Positions 63,893-64,000 of a stretch of 64,000 nt of DNA are shown here, one piece after another (positions within the stretch are counted from its first letter, which is position 1; every line of letters begins with the position of its first letter). Below the pieces are notes generated by a model. That model ran no database searches. It saw only the letters and a list, made by a program, of their open reading frames with translations, and was not told the origin of the DNA. Made by a program: the position numbers and the translations under genes. Source of the stretch: Dendrolimus kikuchii (taxonomy: Eukaryota; Arthropoda; Insecta; Lepidoptera; Lasiocampidae); contig CM034392.1 of NCBI GenBank assembly GCA_019925095.2, positions 26,111,887-26,175,886 on the forward strand, written 5' to 3'.

Positions 63893-64000
63893 CCGTTGTT
63901 AGCACGTGGTAATTGTAACAATATGCACAATAGGACAGAAAACTGCCTAAGTGGTGCATGCGTTTCGGCCAGGATCGAATCCGCGCCCTTTGAGTTTACG
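63893..64000 (-). mobile_element. SINE-J, cut by window edge
   Basis: 'cgttgttagcacgtggtaat' through 'gccaggatcgaatccgcg' matches SINE-J, with antisense box B (ggatcgaatcc). The box A part lies beyond the window. Confidence 0.83.

Overview
This is a eukaryotic nuclear window, AT-rich and almost entirely repeat-derived. The repeat content (tRNA-derived SINEs with inverted boxes A and B, heads reading 'cccgcgacttcgtccgcg', Penelope-like retroelements, RTE/Jockey/R1/Dong-like LINE tails, TGTTAC solo LTRs) points to a butterfly or moth; that is inference from repeat families I recognise, not a database match. No bacterial gene, CRISPR array, rRNA or free tRNA gene was found. Letters A, B, C, F-J, M-O and Q are labels I assigned to families within this window.

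Layout. 0-12 kb: SINE-A copies, a hAT MITE with perfect ends, a solo LTR, a possible host exon on the minus strand (3996-4176), a poly(A) retroposon, a twin-primed LINE-B copy, a Dong-like LINE tail and a 111-bp tandem array. 12-24 kb: a ~200-bp tandem array with a dimeric higher-order unit, three solo LTRs, a Jockey-like LINE tail, LINE-B and LINE-I tails and SINE-J. 24-34 kb: SINEs, an RT fragment with YADD, a second hAT MITE, SINE-N and a Penelope-like copy. 34-45 kb: a retroposon nested in SINE-N, an inverted-repeat transposon carrying three SINE-A copies, an R1-like LINE tail, a small MITE, a 192-aa unidentified ORF and a second Penelope-like copy. 45-64 kb: an 814-bp element with perfect 20-bp inverted ends, more LINE-B, Penelope, LTR and Helitron-like copies, and nested insertions.

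Insertion hallmarks are readable directly. Many target-site duplications (4 to 36 bp) are intact, so ages and nesting order can be read. The commonest repeat is a ~310-bp poly(A)-tailed SINE-like family (SINE-A, about 25 copies or fragments). Next is a 5'-truncated non-LTR family (LINE-B) ending in (ATGT)n. Penelope-like copies share one hallmark: a piece of their own 3' end sits inverted at the 5' end.

Host coding content is at most a few short internal exons. I list three minus-strand candidates (3996-4176, 15915-15970, 49447-49520) with good donor sites and open frames, but could not identify their proteins. They would fit a gene with very large repeat-filled introns, which is unproven. 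No novel multi-gene system is visible. The most interesting signals are structural: twin priming, Penelope inverted heads, a stem motif shared by Penelope and LINE tails, in-place template-switch hairpins, and a 26-bp retroposition with a 36-bp duplication.
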